Below the pieces are notes generated by a model. That model saw nothing but the letters and a program-made list of their open reading frames with translations, made no database searches and was not told the DNA's origin. Of a stretch of DNA of 64,000 nucleotides, positions 1 through 7,951 are shown piece after piece. Numbering within the stretch: the first letter of the stretch is position 1; each line of letters opens with the position of its first letter. The stretch is from Rhodococcoides kroppenstedtii (GTDB lineage Bacteria; Actinomycetota; Actinomycetes; Mycobacteriales; Mycobacteriaceae): the NCBI RefSeq assembly GCF_900111805.1, contig NZ_FOJN01000013.1, positions 1 to 64,000 of the forward strand. Direction: 5' to 3'. The translations under genes were made by a program, and so were the position numbers.

Positions 1-84
1 CGGATAGATGCCAGACACATCCACTCCGCCAGGAGGTCCTCCCCATTTCAAGACGGCACGCCGTCAACAACCTCTCAGGTCACT

Positions 85-841
85 ACAGCTAGGCGACGTT
101 CCGGGTGTGCAGCTCGTGGAGATGGACCTCGCCGATCAGGCCAGTGTGCGCGGCGACGATTGCGGACTTCGTCGACCGGGTCGACCTGCTGTTCGCGACC
201 GCCGGCATCATGGCCACTCCCCTCGAACGCACAGCGCAGGGCTGGGAAAGCCAGTTCGCGGTCAACCACCTCGGCCACTTCGCGCTCACCATGCACCTAT
301 GGCCGCTACTGGCCGCGGCGAACGAAGCACGGGTGGTGCTGTACTCCTCCGCCGGCCACCACCACTCCCCCATACGGTGGTCCGACATCGACTTCACCGA
401 CGGCGACGACAAGTGGCAGGCCTACGGGCAATCGAACACCGCGATGATTCTGTTCGGTCGCGGACTCGCCGCGCTGGGCGCGGCAGACGGGATCGAGGCG
501 TACTCCCTGCACCCCGGCGCCATCCTCACCCCACTACAAAGACACCTCCCACTGCAAGAGCAGATCGAACTCGGGTGGGTGGACGAAGACGGGAACGGCA
601 TCGACACTTCGTTCAAGTCCGTCTCCCAGGGCGCCGCAACAGGATTGTGGGCCGCGACCACCACGAACCTGACGGGCCGCGGCGGTGTGTACTGCGAGGA
701 CTGCGATATCGCTCCCCTCGCGCAGCCGGACGGGTCCATGGGTGAGGGAGGGGTGAACCCTATGCAGTCGACGCCGACGAGGCCGCCGCCCTGTGGGAGG
801 AGAGTCGGCGGCGCACCGGACTCGGACCGGCTTTCGGTTGA
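85..841 (+). pseudogene. Decayed short-chain dehydrogenase (retinol-dehydrogenase-like SDR)
   Basis: The reading frame must shift twice to recover an SDR. Frame 2 from about 85 gives [11 protein letters not shown]. Frame 3 from about 150 to 757 gives [31 protein letters not shown] and the C-terminal half. Frame 2 again, from about 760 to the stop at 839-841, gives the usual end ([18 protein letters not shown]). The N-terminal TGxxxGIG Rossmann motif is absent, since positions 1-84 do not encode it. The catalytic YxxSK is read as YGQSN, so the active-site Lys is replaced by Asn. Two frameshifts, a missing cofactor motif and a lost catalytic residue make this a pseudogene. Sequencing error could explain the shifts but not the Lys loss. 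Confidence 0.8.
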
Positions 842-1107
842 CGGGCGTGGCGCGCGCGACGACCGACCCGTCGCGCCCCCACGCTGTTCTCGGTGCCGAC
901 GACCAGCACTCAGTGGTATTCGACGACCGCGTGTGGAGTAGACAGTGCCGTCCCAGTTCCGCGGCTTTGTCGGAGGTGCCCTCATGGTCCAAGGCGTCCA
1001 TCCCCCACGACGCCACTCAGGTACCGACAACGCAGCTGTACAGCTCCGGCTAGCTATAGCTGAACAGCGGATTAGCTAGCTAGCTAGCTAGCCGTGGCTA
1101 ATTCGGC
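842..1107. other. Intergenic stretch with no convincing gene
   Basis: The 266 bases between the SDR remnant and the next open frame hold only short frames with unremarkable codon use. The notable element is the TAGC microsatellite near its end. A short plus-strand frame running into the repeat (from the ATG near 982) matches no family I recognise. Confidence 0.5.
1073..1092. repeat. TAGC tetranucleotide microsatellite, five units
   Basis: Five perfect consecutive TAGC units, with a partial related copy (tagctatagct) 20 bases upstream. Each unit boundary contains the CTAG tetramer, which is usually scarce in bacterial DNA, so the cluster stands out in this high-GC sequence. It lies between two decayed genes and may mark a rearrangement scar. 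Confidence 0.9.
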
Positions 1108-1413
1108 TCAAAACATTGCGAGCTGTGCGGGATTGACCAGTTTGCTCCGCCGCCCGGGTGTGCCGCGAACCGGTGGCGGAATCAACCCGGCGGCCACCAG
1201 GATCGCTGACCGCACCGCTCGCCGTTCCTGCGGCGAGAGCGACGGGCGCCGGAACTCCGTCAACCACTGTTTGGTGCCGGGTTGCGGTGCGCTCACGACG
1301 CGATCGGCGAGCCGATCGAGGAGAACGTCGACGCGGTCCTGCAGAACCGTCGCCGCCTCCGTGACGGCCGCGGTGGACACTGACGATGGGACGCCGCGAC
1401 GCCGGGTCACCAT
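1108..1413 (-). CDS. Hypothetical 101-residue protein
   Basis: Open frame starting at an ATG that falls exactly where homology to the downstream transporter begins. The product is basic and Arg-rich, with a predicted helical middle (LQDRVDVLLDRLADRV) and a conserved-looking tail (RRPSLSPQERRAVRSA, then LIPPPVRGTPGRRSKLVNP). I recognise no family. No good Shine-Dalgarno sequence precedes the ATG. It may be the 3' part of a gene that replaced the transporter's N-terminal region, or a chance frame. Confidence 0.35.
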   Translation of the reverse strand: MVTRRRGVPSSVSTAAVTEAATVLQDRVDVLLDRLADRVVSAPQPGTKQWLTEFRRPSLSPQERRAVRSAILVAAGLIPPPVRGTPGRRSKLVNPAQLAMF

Positions 1414-2445
1414 GTTGCCCACTTCGCCGGGGCCGGTGTCGGCTCCGACGCCGAGGACGCGTCGGACGAGCCCCGGACGTCGTCCGCCGAGTCCGTCACC
1501 GAGGCCGTCGTGAAGAGCAACTTCGGAACGGCCCTCATGCTGGGCATCGCCTACGCGGCGTCGATCGGGTCGTTGGGCACCATCATCGGGACCCCGCCGA
1601 ACACCCTCCTCGTCGGGTATCTCCAGGGTGAGGGCATCGACATCGGATTCCTGGACTGGATGATCGCCGGGGTACCGCTCGCCGTGATCCTCCTCGTCAT
1701 CGCGTGGTTCCTCCTCACGCACGTCCTGTTCCGTCCGGAGATCGACGACATCCCCGGCGGTCGGGAACTCATCGCCGACGAACTCGGGAAGCTCGGTCCG
1801 ATGGCGACGGCCGAGAAGCGGGTCGCCGCCGTGTTCGCCGCCGCCGCGGGGTCCTGGGTCGCGGTGCCGCTGGTCTTCGACGAGCCACCGGTGTCCGACG
1901 CGGGCATCGCGTTGATCGCCGCCGCCCTGCTCTTTCTCCTGCCCGGCGGGTCGGCTCCGGGCGTCCGACTGCTGGATTGGGAGACCGCCGTCAAACTTCC
2001 CTGGGGCGTCCTGCTGCTCTTCGGCGGCGGACTCGCACTCTCCACGCAATTCCAGCGCAGCGGCCTGACGGACTGGATCGGCAGTGTCGCCGCAGGCCTG
2101 GACACCATTCCCGTCATCGCCCTGGTGGTGGTCGCGACAGCCGCCACGATCTTCCTGACCGAGATCACCAGCAACACCGCCACGGCCGCGACGTTCCTCC
2201 CTCTCGCGGGCGGCGTCGCACTCGGCATGGGTCTCGACCCGCTCGTCCTCACGGTGCCGGTGGCACTTGCGGCCACGTGTGCGTTCATGCTGCCGGTCGC
2301 CACACCGCCGAACGCCGTCTCCTACGCCAGCGGATACGTCACGATCGGCCAGATGATGCGGGGCGGACTGTGGCTGAACGTCATCGCGATCGGGCTCATC
2401 ACCGCCTTCTCGTACACGCTGTTCGCCTGGACGCTCGGCGCGTGA
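1414..2445 (+). pseudogene. N-terminally truncated DASS/SLC13 anion symporter
   Basis: The frame encodes the C-terminal two thirds of a divalent anion:sodium symporter. It contains the SNFGTALMLGIAYAASIGS segment, GTIIGTPPN (first substrate/sodium-binding signature), later membrane helices, TEITSNTATAATFLPLA and the second signature MLPVATPPNAVSYASG. Intact family members have about 450-550 residues. Here homology fades at about 1414 in the same frame, leaving roughly 340 residues and no N-terminal helices. A GTG at 1510 could start a 311-residue fragment, but a protein lacking the first transport repeat is unlikely to work. Upstream DNA encodes no membrane helices in any frame, which argues for a deletion or replacement rather than a simple frameshift. 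Confidence 0.75.
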
Positions 2446-2486
2446 CCCGCCGCGTCCCGCCCACCATGGGCCGGTAAGGTCGCCGC

Positions 2487-3008
2487 GTGACGACGACGGG
2501 AGGCGGCATGCGCCTGCGCGGCGTCGTCGTCGCCGTCTCGTCCGTTCTCGTCACCGCCGCGGCGCACGATCTCGGTGGGACGTCGGTCCCCTCCCAGTCC
2601 GCGGCCGTCGCCCTGCTCGCGGTGTGCCTCGGAGTGGGGTGGATCGCCTCGACGACGCGGCTCGGCACCGGCCGACTGGTCGCAGCCCTCGTCGCGGCGC
2701 AGGTGCTCGGACACTTGACCCTCGTCACCGTCGACGGTCATCTGCACGGGCCGCTGCTCGATCCGCGCATGGCCGTCGCCCACGCGGTCGCCGTCGGAGT
2801 CTGCGCCGTGGCCGTCCGCGGCGCCGAGGTCGGCCTCGTCCGTGCGGCCCGCGCGATGCGCCGCATCCTGCCTGCCGTCCTCGCGATGGTTCCGGTCGAC
2901 ACCGACACCGTCCGACCACCTCTGCCCGTCGTGCGCCGGAGCTCGCCCAGCCGCCTGGTCGATCTCTCGGGCCGGGGCACTCGCGGCCCACCCGCTCGAT
3001 TCCGCTAG
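2487..3008 (+). CDS. Small membrane protein upstream of the PepSY gene
   Basis: A 173-residue protein with about four hydrophobic segments in its first 130 residues and a polar, Arg/Pro-rich C-terminal tail. His residues occur between helices (HLTLVTVDGHLHG). The GTG at 2487 lies six bases after TAAGGT (2475-2480), the spacing of a leaderless start. An ATG at 2508 has a good Shine-Dalgarno (GGGAGG at 2498-2503) and would give 166 residues, so both starts are plausible. It sits 96 bases upstream of the PepSY gene on the same strand, so a joint role in metal or heme handling is likely but inferred. No named family was recognised. Confidence 0.75.
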   Translation: MTTTGGGMRLRGVVVAVSSVLVTAAAHDLGGTSVPSQSAAVALLAVCLGVGWIASTTRLGTGRLVAALVAAQVLGHLTLVTVDGHLHGPLLDPRMAVAHAVAVGVCAVAVRGAEVGLVRAARAMRRILPAVLAMVPVDTDTVRPPLPVVRRSSPSRLVDLSGRGTRGPPARFR

Positions 3009-3104
3009 TCACCCTCCCCCTGCACCCGACGCCACCGGCGCTCGGGTGACCTCTCGTGGTCCGGACGTTCTCCCGGCCACGCCCGACGGAATCGAGTCGT
3101 ACCC

Positions 3105-4523
3105 ATGTCCACACCCGAGAAGATCGAGCCGACAGCCGATCTCGCTCCCCCACCCGCACGCCGCTGGCGGCCGCTGATCCTCCGCCTGCACTTCTACGCC
3201 GGCGTCTTCGTCGCCCCGTTCATCCTCGTCGCCGCCGTGACCGGCGGCCTCTACGCGATCGCGCCGACCCTCGAGAGCGTCGTCTATCGCGACCTGCTGC
3301 ACACCGACACCACCGGCCCTGCGCTCCCGATCTCCGATCAGGTCCTCGCCGCGCAGGCCGAGCGGCCCGACCTCACCGTCGCCGCCGTCCGCCCGGCCAC
3401 CGAGGCCGGTGACACCACCCGCGTGATGTTCACCGACCCGAGTCTCGGCGAGTCGAAGCGCACCGCCGTGTTCGTCGACCCCGCCACCGCCACCGCCGTC
3501 GGCGAGTCGACGGTCTACGGCTCGTCCGGCTCACTCCCCCTGCGCACCTGGCTCAGCGAGTTGCACCGCACCCTCCACCTCGGCGAGGCCGGTCGTCTGT
3601 ACAGCGAACTCGCCGCGTCCTGGCTCGGCGTCGTCGCGCTCGGCGGGCTGTTCCTGTGGGTGGAGCGCTACCGGCGTCAGCGATGCCGGTCCGACGCTCG
3701 GTTGTTCACCGTCGATCGCACCACCCGCGGTCGGCGCCGCACCGTGGACCTGCACGGAGCCGGGGGCGCCTGGATCGTCGTCGGGCTGGTCTTCCTCTCG
3801 GCAACCGGTCTGACGTGGTCGGCCTACGCGGGGGCGAACATCGGCGACGTCCGCAGTGCGCTGAGCTGTACCACGCCGACCGTCGACACCGACCTCACCG
3901 GTCACGCCGGGCATTCCGACGACGAGCACGCCGGCCACGTCGGGCACGGGACGTCGGACGTGGCGACGCCGACCGTGCCGGTCGACGTCCGGCAGATCGA
4001 CGGCGTTCTCGCCGTCGCGCGGGCGAACGGCATCACCGGCCCCGTCGAGGCGTCCATCCCCGCGTCGAGCGACACGGCGTTCCAGGTGTCGCAGCTCCGA
4101 GATCCGTGGGTCTTCTCCACCGATTCGATCGCGATCGACGGTACCTCCGACCGGGTGGTCGACGTGCAACGGTTCGTCGACTGGCCACTGGCCGCCAAGA
4201 TGACCACGTGGGGCATCAGCCTGCACATGGGGGTGCTGTTCGGGCTCGTCAGCCAGCTCGCTCTGCTGGCGTTGGCCGTGGTGCTGGTGGCCGTGATCGT
4301 GGGCGGATACCGAATGTGGTGTCAGCGCAGGCCGTCTCGGTCCGGGGGTGCGCCGGTGGGACGTCCGCCGCAGCGAGGCACGCTCCGCCGCCTGTCGCCG
4401 GGCGCTCTGATCGGATTGGCCTTGGTCACCGTGGCGATCGGGTGGTTCGTGCCGCTCCTGGGCCTGTCGCTGCTGGCCTTCCTCGCGGTGGACGTCGTGA
4501 CGGGGCGCCTACGACGCGCCTGA
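3105..4523 (+). CDS. PepSY-associated TM helix protein with His-rich loop
   Basis: A 472-residue membrane protein of the PepSY-TM family, often linked to iron, heme or copper handling and to ferric-reductase-like electron transfer. A first helix lies near residues 20-45 (RLHFYAGVFVAPFILVAAVTG), followed by a PepSY-like extracytoplasmic part with FVDPATATAVGESTVYG, then HRTLHLGEAGRLYSELAASW before the second helix, and further helices near 220-250, 370-400 and 430-465. A His/Asp-rich stretch at about residues 266-281 (GHAGHSDDEHAGHVGHG) looks like an added metal-binding loop. The transported or reduced substrate cannot be read from sequence. Confidence 0.85.
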   Translation: MSTPEKIEPTADLAPPPARRWRPLILRLHFYAGVFVAPFILVAAVTGGLYAIAPTLESVVYRDLLHTDTTGPALPISDQVLAAQAERPDLTVAAVRPATEAGDTTRVMFTDPSLGESKRTAVFVDPATATAVGESTVYGSSGSLPLRTWLSELHRTLHLGEAGRLYSELAASWLGVVALGGLFLWVERYRRQRCRSDARLFTVDRTTRGRRRTVDLHGAGGAWIVVGLVFLSATGLTWSAYAGANIGDVRSALSCTTPTVDTDLTGHAGHSDDEHAGHVGHGTSDVATPTVPVDVRQIDGVLAVARANGITGPVEASIPASSDTAFQVSQLRDPWVFSTDSIAIDGTSDRVVDVQRFVDWPLAAKMTTWGISLHMGVLFGLVSQLALLALAVVLVAVIVGGYRMWCQRRPSRSGGAPVGRPPQRGTLRRLSPGALIGLALVTVAIGWFVPLLGLSLLAFLAVDVVTGRLRRA

Positions 4524-4529
4524 GATCAG

Positions 4530-4562
4530 CGGGCTCGCACGGTGATTCACCGTGCGAGCCCG
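4530..4562. terminator. Bidirectional terminator
   Basis: A near-perfect palindrome of 16-base arms (cgggctcgcacggtga and its complement) around a single base, lying between the convergent ends of the PepSY gene and the next minus-strand gene. No T-run follows, as is usual for actinobacterial terminators. Confidence 0.8.
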
Positions 4563-4569
4563 TCTCGGC

Positions 4570-5082
4570 TCAGAAACGTGGGCGGTACCGGCCTCCGCGC
4601 ATCAGGTGAACGGAGTAACCGAGGACCGCGATCGTGTACGCCGCCACGGGAACGACGAGCGCCCACAGCGCCACGGACTTCTCCGTCGTGACACAGACCG
4701 CCATGAGCCAGGAGAGCAGCACCACGGTGGCCGTGCCGATCCATTCGAGGTCCTCGGCCAGCAATCGGTGCAGCTCCGTCCTGTTCTCCGGCGCCGTCCA
4801 GAAGGCGTGCGCCTCGGCCGACGGGAGGTTGATCAGCCGCGCGGGGAGGTGCGGCAGAAACCGTTGCGCCCCGAGGAATGTCGCAGCCACCACGCCACCG
4901 ACTCCGCCGAGCACCCCCACCAGCGTCCAGACGGATCCGACGCGTGTCACCGCGCCCGACCCGTCGACGCGCAGGGCCACCGGGCCGTCCGCGACCCATA
5001 CGGCCCACAGCGCCGTCGCGACGAGTACCGCGACCGCGAGCCACAGCGCTCGTCGAGACCACCGTCCCTGGCTCGTGTCCAT
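4570..5082 (-). CDS. Hypothetical integral membrane protein
   Basis: A 170-residue protein with about four hydrophobic segments (near residues 12-30, 48-70, 113-131 and 135-155). A polar stretch between the second and third holds LPSAEAHAFWTAPENRTELH. The layout resembles short DUF1648-like membrane proteins, but I cannot assign a family with confidence. It is monocistronic, convergent with the PepSY gene across a shared terminator and divergent from the HNH gene. Confidence 0.75.
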   Translation of the reverse strand: MDTSQGRWSRRALWLAVAVLVATALWAVWVADGPVALRVDGSGAVTRVGSVWTLVGVLGGVGGVVAATFLGAQRFLPHLPARLINLPSAEAHAFWTAPENRTELHRLLAEDLEWIGTATVVLLSWLMAVCVTTEKSVALWALVVPVAAYTIAVLGYSVHLMRGGRYRPRF

Positions 5083-5167
5083 GATGGAGGTCTATCACAG
5101 CGTGCCGAGCGTCCCCTCGCGGGATTTGTTCGGCGCTGTCCCGGATTGCGGTCGGTTCGATGGATCG

Positions 5168-5196
5168 TGTCGGTGGGGGTCGATACAATCGAACAC
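5168..5196 (+). promoter_or_regulatory. PafBC-type DNA-damage promoter of the HNH gene
   Basis: TGTCGGTG (5168-5175), eight bases, then TACAAT (5184-5189). This matches the mycobacterial RecA-independent damage promoter consensus (tTGTCRGTG-N8-TAnnnT) recognised by the PafBC activator, differing only at the weak first T. The ATG at 5197 lies seven bases after the -10, so the transcript is probably leaderless. Activity is inferred from the consensus. Confidence 0.8.
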
Positions 5197-7134
5197 ATGA
5201 GCGATCGGGGGGTCGGAGCGGTGGACGCGCCGCAGGTGGGGGGCGTTGCTTGGGCTGCGCGTGACCACGCCGCGATGGGCCTGCCCGCTTCGTTCGACCT
5301 CCCCGTCAGTGGGCACCTCGACGCCCTCGTCGACCTGGCTGCGGGGGCGGGATACCTGGAGTGGCGTCGCTATCGGCATGTCGCCGCCCTCCACACCGAC
5401 CTGGTGCTCGCCGAGGAGGACCGGGACGAGCGGGCGGTCGATGCGTTCGCCCAGTGCGCTGCGCGCATCGCCACCGCTCTGTCGGTGTCGCAGTACGTCG
5501 CCGAACGGATCCTCGACAACGCCGTCGCCCTGCGCGATCGGTTGCCGCGGGTGTTCGAGTGCCTGCGCGACGGAGTGGTCTCCCCGACTCACATCCGCAC
5601 CATCGTCTCCCGTACCGAACTGATCCACGGCCGGTCGTATCAGGGGCTGGTGGACGCCGACATCGCCGCCGCCCTGCGCAAGCCGGGGTCGTGGTCGACG
5701 GCGCGGGTGCGGGATCTGTGCGATCAGATGGTCTACCGCCGCGACCCCGACGCCGTCCGCGAACGCCGCGACGACGCACTGAAGGGGCGGTGCTTCTTCA
5801 CCGAAGCCGGACTCGACGGGATGGCGACCGTGGGAGCGACGATGTCCGCCGAACGCGCCGCCATCGTCGCCCGCGTCGTCGAACGACTGGCCGCGCAGGT
5901 GTGCAAGCACGACAGTCGCAGCAAGGGTGCGCGGGCATCGGACGCGCTGTTCGCGTTGGTCAAGCACGCCCCGTTCGGCTGCGACTGCGCCCGCCCCGAG
6001 TGCACGTTCACCGTGGTCGATGCGGACGAGGTCGCAGCGAACGCAGCACGCATCGTGATCCACGTCGTCACCGACACCACCACCCTCACCGGCCCCGTCG
6101 CCGCCGCTGCGAATGACACCACCGCTGGCACGATTACCGCAGCTGCTGAGGATGCGACGGTCGACGAGGATGCGGCGCCGGCAGCGCACCCCCAGACCCG
6201 AGACGTGGACACGACAGCGACTGCCTCAGAGGGATTTTCGGCCGAGGAGAGTGTGGTCGAGGAGACAGCGACCGTCGACGAGGATGAGGTCGAGGAGGTC
6301 GCGGTCGACGAGGTCGCGATCGCGGTCGCGGTCGCGGTCGCGGTCGACGAAGCTGCAACCGAGGAGGCTACGGCCGATGCCGTTGCAGCCGAGGCGGTCT
6401 CGACCGACGAGATCGCAGCCGTCGAGGCGGTTGCGGTCGACGAGTCTGCTGCGCACGCCGAGCCCGAACTGGTGGACGGTGTCGGCTACATCGCCGGGCT
6501 CGGCATCATCTCCGGAGCCCACGTCCGCGACCTCGCCGCCGACCCCGACACCCTGATCCGCCCGCTCGGCGACGGCACGGACACTCCACTGCCGGCGACC
6601 CAGCCGGCGGATCCGTACCGACCTTCGACCGCGTTGGACACCTACATCCGCGCCCGCGATCGGTACTGCACCTGGCCCGGCTGCAGCACACCCGCCTGGG
6701 ACGGCGACCTGGACCACATCACCGAATACGACCACGCCCATCCCGAGCGGGGCGGGCGCACCAGCGCGACCGGACTCGGCGCGAAATGCCGGTTCCACCA
6801 CCTGCTCAAAACGTTCGGGGACTTCGTCGACGACCAGTACGACGACCCCGACCACCCGGGCCGCATCATTCGAACCTTCACCATCCCGGAAGGCCGGACC
6901 GTCCTCGGCCCAGCGCACACCGGGTTCGACACCCACCCCGGACTCGACATGATCGTCTTCGGCGACCCACCCGCCACCCGGCCGCCCACACCCGGCACCG
7001 AACCCACCCGCCCCGCCCCACGCACCGAGCAGAAACACGCCCGCCGCCGGCAGGAACGCAACCGAAACCGCCTGCGCAACAACCTGAGAGGAGTCCGACC
7101 ACCCGAACCCGACGATGCACCACCCCCGTTTTGA
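5197..7134 (+). CDS. DUF222 / HNH endonuclease-domain protein (13E12 repeat family)
   Basis: A 645-residue protein of the actinobacterial 13E12/DUF222 family. The helical DUF222 part spans about residues 30-300. The C-terminal HNH domain is around residues 480-545, with YCTWPGCSTP, the DLDHITEYDHAHP metal-binding segment and AKCRFHHLLKT. Between them, at about residues 305-423, is an acidic Glu/Asp/Val/Ala-rich insert largely made of in-frame hexanucleotide repeats, so the protein is longer than the usual 400-500 residues. The ATG at 5197 is chosen from the promoter and leaderless spacing; the open frame extends upstream without coding character. Members of this family are known to be DNA-damage inducible in mycobacteria, which fits the promoter. 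The enzymatic role is unproven. Confidence 0.9.
   Translation: MSDRGVGAVDAPQVGGVAWAARDHAAMGLPASFDLPVSGHLDALVDLAAGAGYLEWRRYRHVAALHTDLVLAEEDRDERAVDAFAQCAARIATALSVSQYVAERILDNAVALRDRLPRVFECLRDGVVSPTHIRTIVSRTELIHGRSYQGLVDADIAAALRKPGSWSTARVRDLCDQMVYRRDPDAVRERRDDALKGRCFFTEAGLDGMATVGATMSAERAAIVARVVERLAAQVCKHDSRSKGARASDALFALVKHAPFGCDCARPECTFTVVDADEVAANAARIVIHVVTDTTTLTGPVAAAANDTTAGTITAAAEDATVDEDAAPAAHPQTRDVDTTATASEGFSAEESVVEETATVDEDEVEEVAVDEVAIAVAVAVAVDEAATEEATADAVAAEAVSTDEIAAVEAVAVDESAAHAEPELVDGVGYIAGLGIISGAHVRDLAADPDTLIRPLGDGTDTPLPATQPADPYRPSTALDTYIRARDRYCTWPGCSTPAWDGDLDHITEYDHAHPERGGRTSATGLGAKCRFHHLLKTFGDFVDDQYDDPDHPGRIIRTFTIPEGRTVLGPAHTGFDTHPGLDMIVFGDPPATRPPTPGTEPTRPAPRTEQKHARRRQERNRNRLRNNLRGVRPPEPDDAPPPF
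6316..6345. repeat. In-frame hexanucleotide repeat (gcggtc) in the HNH gene
   Basis: Five 6-base units (the first is gcgatc) encode alternating Ala-Val. They sit inside a longer quasi-repetitive stretch (about 6240-6465) built from gag/gtc/gcg/gac codons that encodes the acidic insert. In-frame units can expand or contract without breaking the gene. Confidence 0.9.
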
Positions 7135-7215
7135 ACGAGCACCGGTCGCGCGGGGAACGCCGACGTGCGAGAGACCTCGCGCGCCACTCCGCCCGGGGTC
7201 TCTACGATCGACGCC

Positions 7216-7947
7216 ATGACCGGGGGGCGAATACGACGGACGTGGCTCGTGGCGATCGGCGTCGTCGCCGTACTGATCGCGGCAGCGGTGATCACCGCCG
7301 TGGCGGTCTCGGGTGGATCCAGCTCGGACGACGACAGCACGCTCGCCGTGCCCGCCGAACCCCAACTTCTCGTCGTCGGCGACTCCTACGCCGAAGGCAT
7401 CGGGGCGGAGGATCCCGCTGCCGACAACTGGGCGCGGCTGGCCGCCGACCGCCTGGCGGAACTGGGCTGGCAGACACGCATCGACGCGGCCGGCGGCACG
7501 GGCTGGGTCAACGGTGCGGGCGGGCCGAACACGTACGGCGAACGTCTGGCCCGCGCTGCGCAGAACGACGACTTCGTGCCGAACGTCCTCGTCTTGCAGG
7601 GTGGCGCGAACGACTATCAGAGCTCGCCCGACGTCGTCGGTGACGCGGTGGCATCGTCCATCGAGCAGGCCCGGCGCCAGTGGCCGGGAATCGAGGTGGT
7701 GGTCTTCTCCTCGTCCGTCCCGTTCGGCCTCACGGACCGGGCGGTGCCGCTCAGCACGGCCATCGCCGACGCCGCCGCGTCCGCAGGCGTGCCCGACATC
7801 AACCCCGTTGCGGAGCAATGGATGACGGCGGACACGGCTGCGGACTACACGGCGGGCGACGGGACCCACCTGACCACGGCGGGCTACGCCTACGTCGCGG
7901 ACCGGTTCGTCGCCGATTTCACGGCGATGTTCGGCCTCGACCGGTGA
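7216..7947 (+). CDS. Membrane-anchored SGNH/GDSL hydrolase
   Basis: A 243-residue protein with one N-terminal helix (about residues 8-33) that anchors an extracytoplasmic SGNH esterase domain. Motif blocks are all present: VVGDSYAEG (nucleophile Ser), GGTGWVNGAG (Gly of the oxyanion hole), LQGGANDYQ (Asn) and GDGTHLTTAGY (Asp and His). The substrate is probably an acyl or acetyl ester at the cell surface and cannot be specified. The ATG at 7216 is chosen because it directly precedes the basic stretch and helix. It lies 81 bases after the HNH gene and may be read with it. Confidence 0.85.
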   Translation: MTGGRIRRTWLVAIGVVAVLIAAAVITAVAVSGGSSSDDDSTLAVPAEPQLLVVGDSYAEGIGAEDPAADNWARLAADRLAELGWQTRIDAAGGTGWVNGAGGPNTYGERLARAAQNDDFVPNVLVLQGGANDYQSSPDVVGDAVASSIEQARRQWPGIEVVVFSSSVPFGLTDRAVPLSTAIADAAASAGVPDINPVAEQWMTADTAADYTAGDGTHLTTAGYAYVADRFVADFTAMFGLDR

Positions 7948-7951
7948 GGAA

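Noticed and set aside
5461..5490. A further TGTCGGTG near 5475 as another PafBC site
   Set aside because: It is inside the HNH coding region and has no TANNNT at the required eight-base spacing.
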